Position numbers and translations under genes: made by a program. This document shows, piece by piece, positions 16,744 through 24,780 of a stretch of 64,000 nucleotides of DNA. Where the stretch lies: contig NZ_JBNPMZ010000001.1 of assembly GCF_050314255.1 (NCBI RefSeq), positions 62,001 to 126,000 of the forward strand, read 5' to 3'. The stretch's first letter is position 1; the number at the start of each line of letters is the position of its first letter. A model generated the notes under the pieces. That model worked only from the letters and a program-made list of their open reading frames with translations. It did not search any database and was not told the DNA's origin. The DNA is from Claveliimonas sp034178805. GTDB taxonomy: Bacteria > Bacillota > Clostridia > Lachnospirales > Lachnospiraceae.

Positions 16744-17091
16744 GTGCAGGTAAGACGTGGTGACATATATTATGCAGATTTAAGTCCGGTGGTAGGATCG
16801 GAGCAGGGCGGAATCCGTCCGGTGCTGATCATACAGAATGATATTGGGAACCGGCACAGCCCTACGGTCATCTGTGCGGCGATTACGTCCCGGATGAATA
16901 AAGCAAAGCTCCCGACTCATGTAGAGATAGATGCAAGGAGATATCAGATTGTAAAGAATTCTGTTATTTTGCTGGAGCAGATCCGTACGATAGATAAACA
17001 GAGACTGAAAGATATGGTATGTCATCTGGATAAGGAACTGATGGATAAGGTTGATGAGGCTTTGAAGATAAGCTTTGAGCTTCATACATAA
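16744..17091 (+). CDS. MazF/PemK-family endoribonuclease toxin
   Basis: A 115-residue type II toxin homologue, close to Bacillus NdoA (EndoA). RRGDIYYADLSPVVGSEQGG at the start, the conserved RPVLIIQND strand and the ITSR motif with the catalytic Arg/Thr pair are present. The family cuts single-stranded RNA at short sequences. It starts with GTG 16744 after GAAAGAGAG. In Bacillus the antitoxin gene lies directly between alr and the toxin; here the 109-base gap is too short for one, so an antitoxin must be elsewhere or the protein may act as a regulated housekeeping RNase. Confidence 0.9.
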   Translation: MQVRRGDIYYADLSPVVGSEQGGIRPVLIIQNDIGNRHSPTVICAAITSRMNKAKLPTHVEIDARRYQIVKNSVILLEQIRTIDKQRLKDMVCHLDKELMDKVDEALKISFELHT

Positions 17092-17115
17092 AACAAAAGG
17101 AGATAAAAAATAATT

Positions 17116-17904
17116 ATGGAAGAAGGCAGTTTGTTTCATCGAATGAAACAGTTGTTCCCGGCAGAGGGAGAGGAAGAAAAAAAGCTGGGCGCAGAAGCGG
17201 CAAAGCTGATTCGGAATATTTTCCGATATATGGATAAAGATGCCAAGGACATTATGACACACAGAAGAGATATTGTTGCCATAGATGGAGAAGAAACGCT
17301 GGAGGATGCGCTTCATTTTATGCTGGATGAGAGCTTTTCCAGATTTCCAATCTACCGGGAAGATATTGACGAGATAACGGGAATCATTCATCTCAGAGAT
17401 GCCATGACCTGTTATTTCCAAAAGGAAATGAGGGATAAACCAATCAGAGAATTGAAAGACTACATACGTCCCGTTACATTTATTCCGGAGACCAGAAGTA
17501 TTGACCGGATTTTTAAGGATATGCAGGCAGAAAAAAACCACATGGTCGTAGTTCTGGATGAGTATGGTCAGACATCCGGTCTGGTAGCCATGGAAGATAT
17601 TCTGGAAGAAATTGTTGGAAATATCATGGATGAATATGATGAAGAAGAGGAAATGATCGTCAGATGCCCGGATGGAACTTATGAAGCGAATGGATTTATT
17701 GAGCTGGAGGATCTGGAAGATCTTCTGGGCCTTTCATTTGACAAAGAAGAATATGAAACTCTGAACGGATTTATGATTGACAGGCTGGACCGGATTCCTT
17801 CGGAAGATGAACAGTGTGTTGTGGATTATGAAGGATACAGGTTTACGACTATGGAAGTAGATAATAACACAATTCAGTCAGTTAAGATTGAAAAAATTGT
17901 TTAG
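17116..17904 (+). CDS. CBS-domain protein, CorC/HlyC type, soluble
   Basis: The 262 residues hold a CBS pair (about 60-185, beginning MTHRRDIVAIDGEETLEDAL and ending near VAMEDILEEIVGNI) and a CorC_HlyC transporter-associated domain (about 190-262). There is no DUF21 membrane domain, unlike the full-length hemolysin-like/CorB proteins, so it resembles CorC: a cytosolic protein thought to bind adenine nucleotides and affect divalent cation export. It follows the MazF-type gene by 24 bases with an AAAAGGAG site. The precise substrate cannot be read from sequence. Confidence 0.85.
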   Translation: MEEGSLFHRMKQLFPAEGEEEKKLGAEAAKLIRNIFRYMDKDAKDIMTHRRDIVAIDGEETLEDALHFMLDESFSRFPIYREDIDEITGIIHLRDAMTCYFQKEMRDKPIRELKDYIRPVTFIPETRSIDRIFKDMQAEKNHMVVVLDEYGQTSGLVAMEDILEEIVGNIMDEYDEEEEMIVRCPDGTYEANGFIELEDLEDLLGLSFDKEEYETLNGFMIDRLDRIPSEDEQCVVDYEGYRFTTMEVDNNTIQSVKIEKIV

Positions 17905-17957
17905 AAGTGTTAAAATATAACGATGTGATTAGAATAGAGAGAAGCGAGGAGAAAAAG

Positions 17958-18689
17958 ATGTCAGGACATTCAAAATTTGCCAATATTAAGCATAAAAAAG
18001 AGAAAAATGATGCTGCAAAGGGTAAGATTTTTACAAAGATCGGTAAAGAGCTTGCAGTAGCTGTTAAAGAAGGAGGCAGTGCTGATCCGGCCAATAACAG
18101 TCGTCTTCGTGATGTGATCGCAAAAGCGAAAGCCAACAATATGCCGAACGATACTATCGACAGAAGTATTAAAAAGGCTGCAGGTGATGCGAACTCCGCA
18201 AACTATGAGCATATTACATATGAAGGCTATGGACCGAACGGAACAGCAATTATCGTTGAGGCACTTACCGATAATAAGAACCGTACTGCTTCTAATGTAA
18301 AAAGCGCGTTTACAAAAGGAAATGGAAATGTGGGAACACCGGGATGTGTATCCTTTATGTTTGACAAAAAAGGACAGATTATTGTTGATAAGGAAGAGTA
18401 TGAAGGAGATGCGGACGATCTGATGATGCAGGCTCTGGATGCAGGTGCAGAGGATTTTGCGGAAGAGGAGGACAGCTTCGAGATTCTGACAGATCCGGAT
18501 GATTTCAGTGCTGTAAGAGAGGCTCTGGAAGAGGCTGGTATCAAGATGGCATCTGCAGAGGTGACGATGATTCCGCAGACATATGTTGAATTAACAGATC
18601 CGAAGGATATCCAGAATATTCAGAAAACTCTGGATCTTCTGGATGATGACGATGATGTTCAGGATGTTTACCACAACTGGGATGAATAA
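17958..18689 (+). CDS. YebC/PmpR (TACO1) family protein
   Basis: A 243-residue conserved protein starting MSGHSKFANIKHKKEKNDA, the family's diagnostic N-terminus. Members have been described as transcriptional regulators and, more recently, as ribosome-associated factors that help translate proline-rich stretches. The acidic C-terminal tail (LDDDDDVQDVYHNWDE) is typical. I place the start at ATG 17958 after GCGAGGAG; an upstream in-frame codon at 17907 lies before that site and has no family support. It is spaced 53 bases from the CBS protein gene. Confidence 0.93.
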   Translation: MSGHSKFANIKHKKEKNDAAKGKIFTKIGKELAVAVKEGGSADPANNSRLRDVIAKAKANNMPNDTIDRSIKKAAGDANSANYEHITYEGYGPNGTAIIVEALTDNKNRTASNVKSAFTKGNGNVGTPGCVSFMFDKKGQIIVDKEEYEGDADDLMMQALDAGAEDFAEEEDSFEILTDPDDFSAVREALEEAGIKMASAEVTMIPQTYVELTDPKDIQNIQKTLDLLDDDDDVQDVYHNWDE

Positions 18690-18716
18690 GAGTGAATCAT
18701 ACGGGAGGAAAAGATT

Positions 18717-19997
18717 ATGAGTGATTACAGAATCGAGACCAAGTGTATCCAGTCCGGATACGAACCGAAAAAAGGCGAACCCCGTGTTCTGCCTATTTAT
18801 CAGAGCACAACATTTAAATACGACACCAGTGAGCAGATGGGACGTCTCTTTGATCTGGAGGATTCCGGATATTTTTATACCCGTCTCCAGAATCCGACCA
18901 ATGATGCAGTAGCAGCGAAGATCTGTGATCTGGAAGGCGGAGTGGCAGCAATGCTGACTTCATCAGGACAGGCTGCAAGCTTCTATGCGATTATGAATAT
19001 TGCAGAGGCAGGAGACCATATCGTATGCGCATCTGCTATTTACGGAGGTACATATAATCTGTATGCCCATACGATTAAGAAAATGGGTATCGAGGCAACT
19101 TTCGTTGACCCCGACTGCACAGAAGAAGAGCTGAATGCTGCATTCCGTGACAATACTAAGGCAGTATTTGGTGAGACGATTGCGAACCCGGCATTGGTTG
19201 TTCTGGATATTGAGAAGTTTGCAAAGGCAGCTCACAGTCATGGAGTACCGCTCATTGTAGATAATACATTTGCAACACCGATCAACTGTCGTCCATTTGA
19301 ATGGGGAGCAGATATCGTTACACATTCAACTACCAAATATATGGATGGACATGCATCCTGCGTCGGTGGTGCGATTGTTGACAGCGGTAACTTTGACTGG
19401 GAAGCACATGCAGACAAATTCCCGGGACTTACCACACCGGATGAGACCTATCATGGAGTGGTATATACACAGAGATTCGGAAAAGGTGCCTATATTACCA
19501 AGGCAACTGTACAGCTTATGCGTGATCTGGGATCCATTCAGGCTCCACAGAATGCATTCCTGCTGAACCTGGGATTGGAGACTTTGCATCTTCGTGTTCC
19601 GAGACACTGTGAGAACGCTGTAAAGGTTGCAAAATATCTTCAGAGCCATGAGAAGGTTGCATGGGTTAACAGCCCGTCTCTTGAAGGGGATAAATACTAT
19701 GATCTGGCAAAGAAATATATGCCGAACGGAACCTGCGGTGTTATCACTTTTGGTCTGAAGGGCGGAAGAGATGCATCTGTTAAGATGATGGACAGCCTTA
19801 AGATGGTTGCTATTGTAACTCATGTTGCAGACGCAAGAAGCTGTGTACTTCACCCGGCAAGCCATACACACCGTCAGATGAACGATCAGGAGCTTCTGGA
19901 GGCAGGCGTTCAGCCGGATCTGATCCGTTTCAGTGTCGGTATTGAAAATGCGGATGATATTATTGCAGATGTAGAACAGGCACTTGCACAAGTATAA
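18717..19997 (+). CDS. metY: O-acetylhomoserine sulfhydrylase / aminocarboxypropyltransferase
   Basis: This PLP enzyme of the Cys/Met metabolism family makes homocysteine from O-acetylhomoserine and sulfide. The PLP lysine is in THSTTKYMDGH (near residue 206), and FKYDTSEQMGRLF plus the C-terminal SVGIENADDIIADVEQAL are typical of the class. At 426 residues it is the longer MetY type and not the roughly 380-residue cystathionine gamma-synthase type. Only 27 bases separate it from yebC, so no S-box or T-box riboswitch fits there. A hairpin follows the stop and overlaps the start region of the next gene. Confidence 0.92.
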   Translation: MSDYRIETKCIQSGYEPKKGEPRVLPIYQSTTFKYDTSEQMGRLFDLEDSGYFYTRLQNPTNDAVAAKICDLEGGVAAMLTSSGQAASFYAIMNIAEAGDHIVCASAIYGGTYNLYAHTIKKMGIEATFVDPDCTEEELNAAFRDNTKAVFGETIANPALVVLDIEKFAKAAHSHGVPLIVDNTFATPINCRPFEWGADIVTHSTTKYMDGHASCVGGAIVDSGNFDWEAHADKFPGLTTPDETYHGVVYTQRFGKGAYITKATVQLMRDLGSIQAPQNAFLLNLGLETLHLRVPRHCENAVKVAKYLQSHEKVAWVNSPSLEGDKYYDLAKKYMPNGTCGVITFGLKGGRDASVKMMDSLKMVAIVTHVADARSCVLHPASHTHRQMNDQELLEAGVQPDLIRFSVGIENADDIIADVEQALAQV

Positions 19998-20005
19998 AAA
20001 TATGA

Positions 20006-20043
20006 AAACATCTTCATACTAAGCAGTATGGAGGTGTTTTTTT
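20006..20043 (+). terminator. Hairpin with T tract that also contains the tepA ribosome site
   Basis: AAACATCTTCATACT (20006-20020) pairs along 15 bases (two G-U pairs) with AGTATGGAGGTGTTT (20025-20039), loop AAGC, followed by T residues up to 20043. It fits an intrinsic terminator for metY, but the GGAGGTG inside its 3' arm is also the only ribosome site for tepA, whose ATG is at 20044. Thus any transcript reading through would have that site masked. Confidence 0.75.
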
Positions 20044-20721
20044 ATGGCGGAAAACAGAAAAGAAGAAGAGAAAAATGAACAGATCAAGGAGATGGGAACA
20101 GCCAATCTTACATCCGGATCATCCAGACACCGTATTAAGCTGATTACAATTATTGGAGAAATAGAGGGCCACGAAGCTGTGTCCGGAAATACGAAGTCTA
20201 CCAAGTATGAACACCTGCTTCCCATGCTTGCTGAGATTGAGGACAGTGAGGAAATTGATGGACTTCTGATTCTCCTTAACACATTGGGAGGTGATGTTGA
20301 GGCAGGTCTGTCTATTGCGGAAATGATAGCATCTCTGAGTAAGCCTACTGTTTCCCTGGTATTGGGAGGAAGTCATTCGATCGGAGGTCCATTGGCGGTT
20401 TCGGCAGATTATTCTTTTATTGTGCCGAGTGGCACGATGATCATTCATCCCGTTCGTTCCAGTGGAATGTTTATCGGTGTCATGCAGAGTTTTCGAAATA
20501 TGGTCCGTACCCAGGATCGCATCACAGGATTTCTTGCGAAGCATTCTCATATGAGTCAGGAACGAATTGAAGAACTGATGCTGAACCCCACCCAGCTTGT
20601 GAAAGACGTGGGAACTCTTCTGGAGGGAGAAGAAGCAGTAAAAGAAGGTTTGATCGATGCGGTGGGTGGAATGAGTGATGCTTTGCATAAATTGCACGAA
20701 ATGATTGACCATGTGCAGTGA
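20044..20721 (+). CDS. tepA: ClpP-class serine protease, TepA/YmfB-like
   Basis: A 225-residue protein of the ClpP/crotonase superfamily. The nucleophile is the second Ser of GGSHSIGGPLA, the oxyanion glycines are in LNTLGGDVEAG, and the histidine is in MIIHPVRSSG. Bacillus TepA was named translocation-enhancing protein; it lacks ClpP's tight chaperone partner, and its targets are unclear. Placement right before ftsK/spoIIIE matches the Bacillus order. The start ATG lies immediately after the T tract of the preceding hairpin. Confidence 0.88.
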   Translation: MAENRKEEEKNEQIKEMGTANLTSGSSRHRIKLITIIGEIEGHEAVSGNTKSTKYEHLLPMLAEIEDSEEIDGLLILLNTLGGDVEAGLSIAEMIASLSKPTVSLVLGGSHSIGGPLAVSADYSFIVPSGTMIIHPVRSSGMFIGVMQSFRNMVRTQDRITGFLAKHSHMSQERIEELMLNPTQLVKDVGTLLEGEEAVKEGLIDAVGGMSDALHKLHEMIDHVQ

Positions 20722-20756
20722 AAAACAATGAAAATAAACAACAATATAATTTGATA

Positions 20757-20785
20757 ATGACAGTCTATTTTAAAAATGCTATACT
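20757..20785 (+). promoter_or_regulatory. Promoter for ftsK with flanking dyads
   Basis: ATGACA (20757-20762) and TATACT (20780-20785) are 17 bases apart. Two small dyads overlap or follow: ATACTA/TAGTAT around 20781-20796 and TGTGTA/TACACA at 20796-20809. They may be an operator; no regulator is suggested. Confidence 0.5.
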
Positions 20786-20833
20786 AAATATAGTATGTGT
20801 ATTTACACACTTGATTTTTAAGGGGGAAGTTAT

Positions 20834-23323
20834 ATGGCTTCAAAGCCGGTAAAGAAAAAAAATACCAGAAAAAAGACTTCCAAAAGACAGACGAAGAAGG
20901 CGGAAACAGGGAGTTTTTATTCTGATGAGATTATTATATGGCTCACACTTGCAGTCAGCATTTTGATTCTGCTCAGTAATTTTGGATTCTGTGGTTTTGC
21001 AGGGGAGGCCATAGCATCTGTTTTGATGGGATTATTTGGAACGGGAGCATATCTGGTTCCTTTCCTTTTATTTGGAACGGTTACATTTCTGATTTCCAAC
21101 AGGGAAAATGTAAAGGCTTATATCAAGGCAGGAGCAGCAATTGTTCTTTTCGTCCTGCTTTGTATATTATTTGAATTACTCTGTGAGGCCGGAGGAAATC
21201 TGGGTTATGTATTTACAGAGTGGCTGACACCTGCAATAGGAATTGCAGGTACATATGTGGTGGTTATTATCCTGATCATTATCTGTATGGTTCTGATTAC
21301 GGAGAAATCTCTTCTGAAGCCGGTGAGAACCGGAAGCGGGCGTGCCTATGACCGGGCAAGGCAGGATGCCGCCAGAAGGAAGGAATTCCGGGATAATCGT
21401 CGTGAGCTGAAAAGACAGGAACAGGAGCGTAAGATGGAAGAGCGCCTGGATGAACAGAAGAAACAGTTACAGGATGGACGCCGCGAAGAAAAAAGAAAAG
21501 ATAAACATGTGTCGGGAGTATCATTTGCTACTACACTTGAAAATAAGTCAGACAAAAAGTCACCGGAGCTTCGGGAATTAAAAACGGAGGCAGAGGAGCT
21601 GAATATCAATACAGATAAGGCAGCATCTCAGGAGAATGCTGAGCATTCTGCTCCCCAGCCGGAACCGGATTTTGTGATTAATCGTGCGGTAATGCCGGAG
21701 GCAGAGCCGGAAGAAGTAATTCCTGCTGAAAAGATGGAAGAGCCTGCGGTGGTGCAGAAGAAATCCCGTATGGGAAAAGACATGGTAGCCGATGAGGTGG
21801 CTCATGTGGAGGCGGCTGTTGCGGCCGGAAATGAACGACCGAAAAAAGTCTATAAATATCCACCGATTTCTCTTCTTACCAGAGGTAAAAAGGGTGGCGG
21901 TGATTCAGATGCACATCTGCGCGAAACTGCAATGAAGCTTCAGACGACACTTCATAATTTTGGAGTAAATGTGACTGTCACGAATGTAAGCTGTGGTCCG
22001 TCTGTAACCAGATATGAGCTTCAGCCGGAGCAGGGAGTTAAGGTAAGCAAGATCGTGGGTCTGAGTGATGATATTAAACTGAACCTTGCGGCTGCGGATA
22101 TCCGTATAGAGGCGCCTATTCCGGGAAAAGCTGCGGTTGGAATCGAAGTTCCGAACAAGGAAAATGCTACCGTCATGCTGAGAGACCTTCTGGAATCCCA
22201 GGAGTTTAAGAACAGTAAATCTAAAATTTCTTTTGCTGTGGGACGGGATATTGCCGGTAAGGTTGTGGTGGCTGATATTGCCAAAATGCCACATCTTCTG
22301 GTGGCAGGTGCTACCGGTTCCGGTAAATCGGTATGTATCAATACCCTGATTATGAGTATTTTATATGGGGCATCGCCGGATGAGGTCAAACTGATCATGG
22401 TTGACCCGAAGGTGGTGGAGCTTAGTGTATATAATGGAATTCCACATCTGATGATACCGGTAGTAACAGATCCGAAAAAAGCTGCAGGAGCTTTGAACTG
22501 GGCGGTTGGCGAGATGACAAAGCGCTATCAGCTTTTTGCAGAACAGAATGTCAGGGATCTGAAAGGCTATAACGAAAAAGCAGAACAGTCAGTACCGGAT
22601 GAAAATGGCATAAAGATGGAAAAGATGCCTCAGATCGTAATTATTGTAGATGAGCTTGCAGATCTGATGATGGTTGCACCGGGAGAAGTGGAGGAAGCAA
22701 TCTGTCGACTGGCACAGCTTGCTCGAGCGGCAGGAATTCATCTGGTTCTGGCTACACAGCGTCCGTCGGTAAATGTTATCACAGGACTGATTAAGGCAAA
22801 TATGCCTTCGCGAATTGCATTTTCCGTATCTTCCGGAGTAGATTCACGAACGATTATTGATATGAATGGAGCGGAAAAGCTTCTGGGCAAGGGTGACATG
22901 CTGTTTTATCCGTCTGGATATCAGAAACCTGCGCGTGTGCAGGGATCTTTCGTATCTGACAGAGAGGTGCAGAGCGTAGTAGATTATCTGAAAGAACATA
23001 ATGATGACGCTTCATACAGCGAAGAAATCGTGAATCAGGTCAACAGCAGTGCTTCGGCAGGTGTGACAGGTACTGTTTCCGGCAGTGCAGATGGAGATGG
23101 ACGGGATGTCTATTTCGTTGAAGCCGGGAAGTTTATTATTGAAAAAGAAAAAGCATCAATAGGTATGCTGCAGCGAATGTTCAAGATTGGATTTAACCGT
23201 GCGGCGAGAATTATGGATCAGCTTTGTGAGGCTGGTGTGGTTGGACCGGAAGAGGGTACAAAGCCGAGAAAGGTATTGATGTCAATGGAAGAGTTTGAAC
23301 AGTATATTGATGAATACATATAA
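20834..23323 (+). CDS. ftsK: DNA translocase FtsK/SpoIIIE
   Basis: An 829-residue septal DNA pump that clears chromosomal DNA from the division or sporulation septum. The order is: Lys-rich N-terminus, four membrane helices (about 30-165), a long charged Arg/Glu linker (about 165-345), the RecA-like motor with Walker A GATGSGKSVCINT (near 492) and Walker B IVIIVDELADLM (near 598), and a C-terminal gamma winged helix (about 755-820, ending GPEEGTKPRKVL) that reads oriented chromosomal sequences. Only one copy is in the window, so it cannot be assigned to division versus sporulation. Confidence 0.95.
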   Translation: MASKPVKKKNTRKKTSKRQTKKAETGSFYSDEIIIWLTLAVSILILLSNFGFCGFAGEAIASVLMGLFGTGAYLVPFLLFGTVTFLISNRENVKAYIKAGAAIVLFVLLCILFELLCEAGGNLGYVFTEWLTPAIGIAGTYVVVIILIIICMVLITEKSLLKPVRTGSGRAYDRARQDAARRKEFRDNRRELKRQEQERKMEERLDEQKKQLQDGRREEKRKDKHVSGVSFATTLENKSDKKSPELRELKTEAEELNINTDKAASQENAEHSAPQPEPDFVINRAVMPEAEPEEVIPAEKMEEPAVVQKKSRMGKDMVADEVAHVEAAVAAGNERPKKVYKYPPISLLTRGKKGGGDSDAHLRETAMKLQTTLHNFGVNVTVTNVSCGPSVTRYELQPEQGVKVSKIVGLSDDIKLNLAAADIRIEAPIPGKAAVGIEVPNKENATVMLRDLLESQEFKNSKSKISFAVGRDIAGKVVVADIAKMPHLLVAGATGSGKSVCINTLIMSILYGASPDEVKLIMVDPKVVELSVYNGIPHLMIPVVTDPKKAAGALNWAVGEMTKRYQLFAEQNVRDLKGYNEKAEQSVPDENGIKMEKMPQIVIIVDELADLMMVAPGEVEEAICRLAQLARAAGIHLVLATQRPSVNVITGLIKANMPSRIAFSVSSGVDSRTIIDMNGAEKLLGKGDMLFYPSGYQKPARVQGSFVSDREVQSVVDYLKEHNDDASYSEEIVNQVNSSASAGVTGTVSGSADGDGRDVYFVEAGKFIIEKEKASIGMLQRMFKIGFNRAARIMDQLCEAGVVGPEEGTKPRKVLMSMEEFEQYIDEYI

Positions 23324-23410
23324 ATAGAGTTGAAACTGTTCGGATTATGTAGTATGCTAGTTAAGTTATGAAAAAATTATGATTACAGAGTGACAGGAGG
23401 TTGTCAGGAG

Positions 23411-24721
23411 ATGAGGTGCAGAAACTGCGGGCGAGAAATGCCTAATGGCATGCTGCGGTGTGAGTATTGCGGTGAAGAGTTGCGTATCGTACCGGATTAT
23501 AATCCCCTGGATGATGTGCTTGCAGCACAGGTAAAGGGTTCCATTGATGGAACAGAGACTCCTTTGGATGATTATGAATATATGAGCCGAACTGCGTCAC
23601 TGCAACGTTCAACCGGAAGTATGACAAGAGCCGGGCGAAATACTGCGGTAAAAAGAAATACTGTGGTAAAAAGAAATACGGCAGTGTCGAGAAATACTGC
23701 TCCCGGCGGCAGAAGGAATACTGCTTCGGGGGGCAGAAGGAATACTGCTTCCGGTACTGGAAGAAATGCGGGAAATGACCGGAAAAGGCAGGCTGAGAGA
23801 AAACGTGCTCTCAGAAAGAAGAAGTTGCTTCGTGCATTGATTATTCTGTTGATAATTGCAGTAGTATTAGGAGTACTGGGATTTGTACTGTACCAGAATT
23901 CTTATTCCGGACAGGTGAAAAAAGGTTATAAAGCTTTGGCAGAACAACAGTACAGCGATGCAGAACATTATTTTAATAAGGCAGTGAAAAAGGCTCCTGA
24001 GAAGGCTGAGGCTTACATTGGTCTGGCTAAAATCTGCCTTGCTGACAATGACAGAGATGGAGCAGAAGAGATATATCGGGATGCGATTGATAAATATCCG
24101 GAGAGTATTGCTATTTATGAGGCATGCATAAAGTTCTATCTGGAAACCAGTCAAAGCAAAGAAATTCCTATTCTTCTGGATGAGGCAAAAGATTCAGTAC
24201 GTGAGTCGTTATCGGCATATATTGTGAGTGTACCGGAATTTAGTCTGGATGATTCGGAGACTTTTGATGATGTACAACAACTTTCACTGACTGCGAAATC
24301 CGGGGATATTTACTATACGATAGACGGCACCGAACCGACGGAGAAAAGTAAGAAATACGATGAACCAATTCAGATATCCGAGGGAGAGACGACGATAAAA
24401 GCGATTGCTGTAAATAAAAAGGGTGTTCCAAGTCTTACGGAAACCAAGACATATATGGTCGAGCTTCCGATTGAAGATGCTCCGGCAGTAACACCGTCCA
24501 CCGGACAGTATGATGAACCTGTGCAGATCACGATTCAGGTACCGGATGGATATACAGCATATTATACGATGGACAGGAGTGATCCTACAACGGAGTCGAA
24601 TCTGTACACAGGTCCGATTGAAATGCCTGCAGGATCAACTATATTCAAAGCAGTGCTGGTGAATGGAAAAGGCAGACTCAGTGGTGTTACTACCAGAAAT
24701 TATGAACTGACTATTCAGTAA
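23411..24721 (+). CDS. Membrane protein with zinc ribbon, TPR and chitobiase-like C-terminal domains
   Basis: A 436-residue protein of unknown function. A zinc ribbon opens it (C3, C6, C17, C20), followed by a basic low-complexity stretch of RNTA-type repeats (about 76-116), one membrane helix (about 139-161), TPR-like helices (about 168-260) and two CHB_HEX_C-type beta domains (about 265-436, each with YYT-DG/DRSDPT-like signatures). The ribbon should be cytoplasmic and the TPR and beta domains outside. I choose ATG 23411, since AGGAGG lies ahead and the family zinc ribbon starts there. It follows ftsK by 87 bases and ends at a terminator. Confidence 0.8.
   Translation: MRCRNCGREMPNGMLRCEYCGEELRIVPDYNPLDDVLAAQVKGSIDGTETPLDDYEYMSRTASLQRSTGSMTRAGRNTAVKRNTVVKRNTAVSRNTAPGGRRNTASGGRRNTASGTGRNAGNDRKRQAERKRALRKKKLLRALIILLIIAVVLGVLGFVLYQNSYSGQVKKGYKALAEQQYSDAEHYFNKAVKKAPEKAEAYIGLAKICLADNDRDGAEEIYRDAIDKYPESIAIYEACIKFYLETSQSKEIPILLDEAKDSVRESLSAYIVSVPEFSLDDSETFDDVQQLSLTAKSGDIYYTIDGTEPTEKSKKYDEPIQISEGETTIKAIAVNKKGVPSLTETKTYMVELPIEDAPAVTPSTGQYDEPVQITIQVPDGYTAYYTMDRSDPTTESNLYTGPIEMPAGSTIFKAVLVNGKGRLSGVTTRNYELTIQ
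23636..23765 (+). repeat. Short tandem repeats coding for RNTA-type units
   Basis: At least six units of roughly AGAAATACTGC plus a variable part (AAA, CCCGGCGGC, TTCGGGGGGC) follow one another and code for RNTAVK, RNTVVK, RNTAVS, RNTAPGGR, RNTASGGR and RNTASGTG. This is a small minisatellite in which unit number could vary without shifting frame. Confidence 0.75.
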
Positions 24722-24730
24722 AGAAATAAA

Positions 24731-24772
24731 AGCAATTATCAGCTGTTTGTGAGCGGCTGATAATTGCTTTTT
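24731..24772. terminator. Bidirectional terminator between convergent genes
   Basis: AGCAATTATCAGC (24731-24743) pairs with GCTGATAATTGCT (24756-24768), followed by TTTTT on the + strand and preceded by TTTAT-like T-rich sequence for the minus strand. It separates the zinc-ribbon gene (+) from the LRR gene (-). Confidence 0.85.
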
Positions 24773-24780
24773 ATCATATA

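Noticed and set aside
18690..18716. Possible S-box or other riboswitch ahead of metY
   Set aside because: Only 27 bases separate yebC and metY, enough for a ribosome site only.
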